From: CAYQTO01 sp964420455
GTDB taxonomy: Bacteria > Sumerlaeota > Sumerlaeia > SLMS01
Direction: 5' to 3'
Length of the DNA stretch: 5,624 nt
Assembly (NCBI GenBank): GCA_964420455.1
Contig: CAYQTO010000198.1
Span: 1-5,624 of the forward strand
This document shows, in pieces, positions 1 through 5,624 of the stretch; positions within the stretch are counted from its first letter, which is position 1, and the number at the start of each line of letters is the position of its first letter. The notes under the pieces are model-generated. The model searched no databases and was not told the origin of the DNA. It saw only the letters and a program-made list of their open reading frames with translations. A program made the translations under genes and the position numbers.

Positions 1-1293
1 AGTCCCAGCACCCCCGTATAGACAGCCAGGCGTGTCCCGCGTCGCGCCCGCCAGCACGCCAACAGGCCCATCAGCCCCACCGGCGCCATCGCCGCCACGA
101 ACACCGACACCAGCGTTGCAAACCGCGCCGTCGCCCGCATGAACCGCAGCGGCGGCACCCATTCGTAGATTGCCATCCAGGGGAGGGGCACCCGCGTGAT
201 CCCCCCGCGCCAGTGGAGCAGCGGCCCCAGCGAGAACACAAATCCGGTGATCGCCACGGCTGCGAGCGCCGCCGCCAACCGCCGCCAGCCGACGCCGCCG
301 AATCGCCCACACAGCACCATCCCAAGCCCCACCATCGCCAGCGCCCAAGGCAGGTAGCCGAAAAACTGCGCATCCTCCAGCCGCGCCCCATTCCCGCCCC
401 CAATCCACAGCGCCGGCAACGGACGTGCGTGGCCCTCCTGACGCGTCGGCACCAGGTAGCCCTCCACGCTCGCCGAATGCAACACGGCGTGGTGCAGACC
501 CCGGTCGGAACCGAAACGGTCCGCCAGCGTGCGAAATGGCGTCGCCGCCACAAACGCCAACGCGAGCGCCGCAACCATCGCCCCCGCCAGCGCCAACTCC
601 GCCGTTCCCGGACGGGCCCGCCGCATCACCACCAGCGCGCCCGTATAGACGACCAGTCCCCCGGCGAGCATGAACCCGTGGTAGAAGCTCGCCAGGAACT
701 GCAACACAAGCGATGCCCCAACGACGACGGCGAGCAGCGGCCGGCGCTCCTCCATGCACCGCCACGCGGCCACGAAGGCCGGGAGGTAGAACGCCACCGC
801 CACCACGTTGGGATGCCCCCAGACGTGGTAAAGCATGTCATTGTTTGATGTAAAGACAACCGCCCCGAGGACCGCTGCGGGACGGGAGCCCAGAAGCCAC
901 CACAATGCGCCGTAGCTCGCCAGCGCCGACAGAAGCACCGTCGACAGCATCATGACATTAAATGAAAACACCGGCGAAGGGTGCAGCCGCAGCGGCGCCG
1001 TCAGCATCGCAAACAGGGTGTTGGTCTCGGTGAAAAACCGGGGCGGCGGCTGCGTCGACAGGATCGGCATGTGCCAGGTGGACAACGGATCGCGCCAGGT
1101 CGTCCGCTGGCCCCAGTTCACGCCATAGGCACTCGAGAAGGCGTCCCCCCCGTGCATTTGTGTGCCCAGCCGGTGCAGGGGGAAGACGGGAAACAGGACC
1201 AGCAGCGTATAGACAATCAGAAGGAGTGCCGCCGCACCGTGGAACCGGACGACCCGGCGGTGCGGCGGCGGCGAATCGGACTCCGCGTCGCTG

Positions 1294-1310
<17 letters not shown>
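1..1310 (-). CDS. Polytopic membrane protein, GT-C glycosyltransferase-like; 3' end beyond window
   Basis: The frame is open from a TTG at 1310 to the window edge and gives 436 residues with no stop. The N-terminus is a short Arg/His-rich cytoplasmic stretch (about residues 1-23), followed by a strong first membrane helix (about 24-46) and then many further hydrophobic segments (roughly 113-140, 167-183, 191-208, 211-229, 237-256, 317-334, 341-360 and 395-419). The first external loop carries GGDAF (about 54-58) and WRDPLSTW (about 72-79), like the acidic GDP-type loop of GT-C-like membrane proteins. YHVWGHPN (about 161-168) and the late RFMRATARF segment (about 389-397) match the layout of this poorly characterised family, often annotated only as hypothetical or glycosyltransferase-like. 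A lipid-linked-sugar transferase role in the inner membrane is inferred from fold resemblance; substrate and activity are unknown. The start overlaps the end of metH by 17 bases and has a strong Shine-Dalgarno sequence. Coding in this frame is certain; the family assignment is moderate. Confidence 0.85.
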
Positions 1311-5061
<3,751 letters not shown>

Positions 5062-5185
5062 ACGATAGCTGGGAGGGTCGCAACGACGACCTCCGCCTAC
5101 CACCTAATGTTAACGTACGTGGCGGGGGCCTTGAACCGCTTCTGCCGAACCTCCTACTCTCGACCCGTACCAACCGAGGAAGTTC
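5062..5185 (-). promoter_or_regulatory. metH upstream region with weak promoter-like elements
   Basis: These 124 bases separate the upstream stop codon from the metH ATG. On the minus strand, TTCAAG (5135-5130) lies 17 bases before TAACAT (5112-5107). This matches the sigma-70 consensus at 3 of 6 and 4 of 6 positions, in a locally AT-richer patch that contains the palindromes ACGTACGT and GTTAAC. That would start transcription about 40 bases before the ATG. The match is weak, and read-through from the upstream gene is equally possible because I see no clear hairpin-plus-U-tract terminator. I looked for cobalamin (B12 box) and SAM/SAH riboswitch signatures, which are common before metH, and did not recognise any. 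The gap is too short for a full cobalamin riboswitch. Confidence 0.25.
5072..5094 (-). promoter_or_regulatory. Hairpin just before metH start, burying the only GGAGG
   Basis: On the minus strand GGAGG (5094-5090) pairs with CCTCC (5076-5072), and TCG (5089-5087) pairs with CGA (5080-5078). This gives an 8-bp stem with one bulged C (5077) and a 6-base loop, ending 10 bases before the ATG at 5061. GGAGG is the only Shine-Dalgarno-like sequence close to metH. It sits 28 bases before the ATG, too far for normal use, and is held in the stem. The pairing is seen directly; a role in translation control is inference. It lacks a U-tract, so it is unlikely to be a terminator. Confidence 0.4.
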
Positions 5186-5624
5186 TTACGGCTCGTCGTC
5201 CTTCTTTGTCCGGGCGCGTCTCTCCTTGAGTCCACCAAGGGTGGGGAAGAGGAAGAAGGACGCATGGAGACGGATGCTGTTGGCCACCTCCTCTTCGGCG
5301 GGCTCACGCAAAAGCCGCTGGTACTGCTGTTTCCATTCTTGCGCCCTTTCGAGCGAAAGGCGGATGAAACGGTGGCGGTAGTTGGCGACGTCCCAGAGTT
5401 CCGGCATGTCGTTGGCCACCTCGTGGAACGCCTCGACCTCGCGCACCTGAAGTCTGACGCTGGCCGCGTAAGACCTTACGATCGTATCCTGATACTCTTT
5501 TGGCATGCCACGGCCCCGACTGTAGAACCGTTCGCTGATCCAGACGTACAGCGATTCGATCCGGGACCGCTTCTTCCGCTCGTCCACCTTAAGGAGCAGT
5601 TCGTTGTCCAGGAGTTCGGATACT
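5186..5624 (-). CDS. Hypothetical protein, 5' end beyond window
   Basis: The frame is open from the right edge to a TAA at 5188-5186, giving 145 visible residues. A GTG at 5587 could start a 133-residue protein, but the 12 codons before it are also open and protein-like (they include SELLDNELLLK). No convincing Shine-Dalgarno sequence precedes the GTG, so the gene most likely begins outside the window. The sequence is rich in Glu, Arg, Tyr and Phe and looks helical: RIESLYVWISERFYS near the visible start, then long amphipathic stretches and ERAQEWKQQYQRLL. It ends with a short hydrophobic patch (HASFFLFPTLGG) and a charged tail (KERRARTKKDDEP). There is no signal peptide or clear membrane span in the visible part. 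Codons mostly end in G or C, which supports real coding, although AGA and AGG arginine codons occur and GC is lower than in metH. I do not recognise the family. It points the same way as metH, 124 bases upstream of it. Confidence 0.7.
   Translation of the reverse strand, partial: VSELLDNELLLKVDERKKRSRIESLYVWISERFYSRGRGMPKEYQDTIVRSYAASVRLQVREVEAFHEVANDMPELWDVANYRHRFIRLSLERAQEWKQQYQRLLREPAEEEVANSIRLHASFFLFPTLGGLKERRARTKKDDEP

Noticed and set aside
213..848. 211-codon plus-strand open frame
   Set aside because: It is a codon-register shadow of the membrane-protein gene, full of Arg, Pro, His and Gln. It ends exactly where the membrane gene uses a TCA codon.
71..859. Minus-strand open frames at 71-574 and 626-859
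   Set aside because: Both are Arg/Trp/Cys- or Trp/Ser-rich out-of-frame products. The frame starting at 1310 gives a continuous hydrophobic membrane protein through the same region.
5062..5103. Upstream GTG start for metH at 5103
   Set aside because: It has no Shine-Dalgarno sequence, and the extra 14 residues (Gly, Arg, Cys, Pro) do not resemble MetH N-termini. The ATG at 5061 gives a normal-length leader before the homocysteine domain.
5062..5185. B12, SAM or SAH riboswitch before metH
   Set aside because: No B12 box or recognisable SAM/SAH core was found by eye, and the gap is short. A covariance-model scan would settle this; a significant hit would overturn the rejection.
5110..5307. 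65-codon minus-strand frame across the gap upstream of metH
   Set aside because: It overlaps the 3' end of the upstream gene in another frame and is Ser/Arg/Pro-rich, with no coding character.

Overview
The window comes from a GC-rich bacterial chromosome. All three genes I can support read on the minus strand, and two of them run off the window edges. Nothing in the sequence fixes the taxon. The compact full-length MetH, the near-absence of TTA, CTA and TCA codons and the weak ribosome-binding signal before metH would fit a GC-rich member of the PVC group (for example Verrucomicrobiota), but that is only an impression. Counted on sample lines, GC is about 73-78% in the left gene, 68% in metH and 57% in the right gene.

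Layout in transcription order, right to left. (1) Positions 5624-5186 hold the 3' part of an unrecognised soluble-looking, helix-rich protein. (2) Positions 5185-5062 are a 124-base gap containing the metH leader, with a hairpin just before the start codon and a weak promoter-like pair; no known riboswitch is evident. (3) Positions 5061-1294 hold complete cobalamin-dependent methionine synthase (metH, 1255 aa) with all five modules and the zinc, cobalamin and AdoMet motifs intact. (4) Positions 1310-1 hold the first 436 codons of a polytopic membrane protein resembling GT-C type glycosyltransferase-like integral membrane proteins. It starts at a TTG inside the end of metH, behind a strong Shine-Dalgarno sequence, and continues past the left edge.

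MetH makes methionine from homocysteine with methyl-tetrahydrofolate and so feeds the AdoMet cycle. The overlapping membrane protein is probably translated from the same message, but I see no biochemical link between the two. No RNA gene, mobile element, CRISPR array or long repeat was found. I found no convincing sign of a novel system; the points most worth checking are the overlap start of the membrane gene and the hairpin that hides the only purine-rich ribosome-binding sequence before metH.
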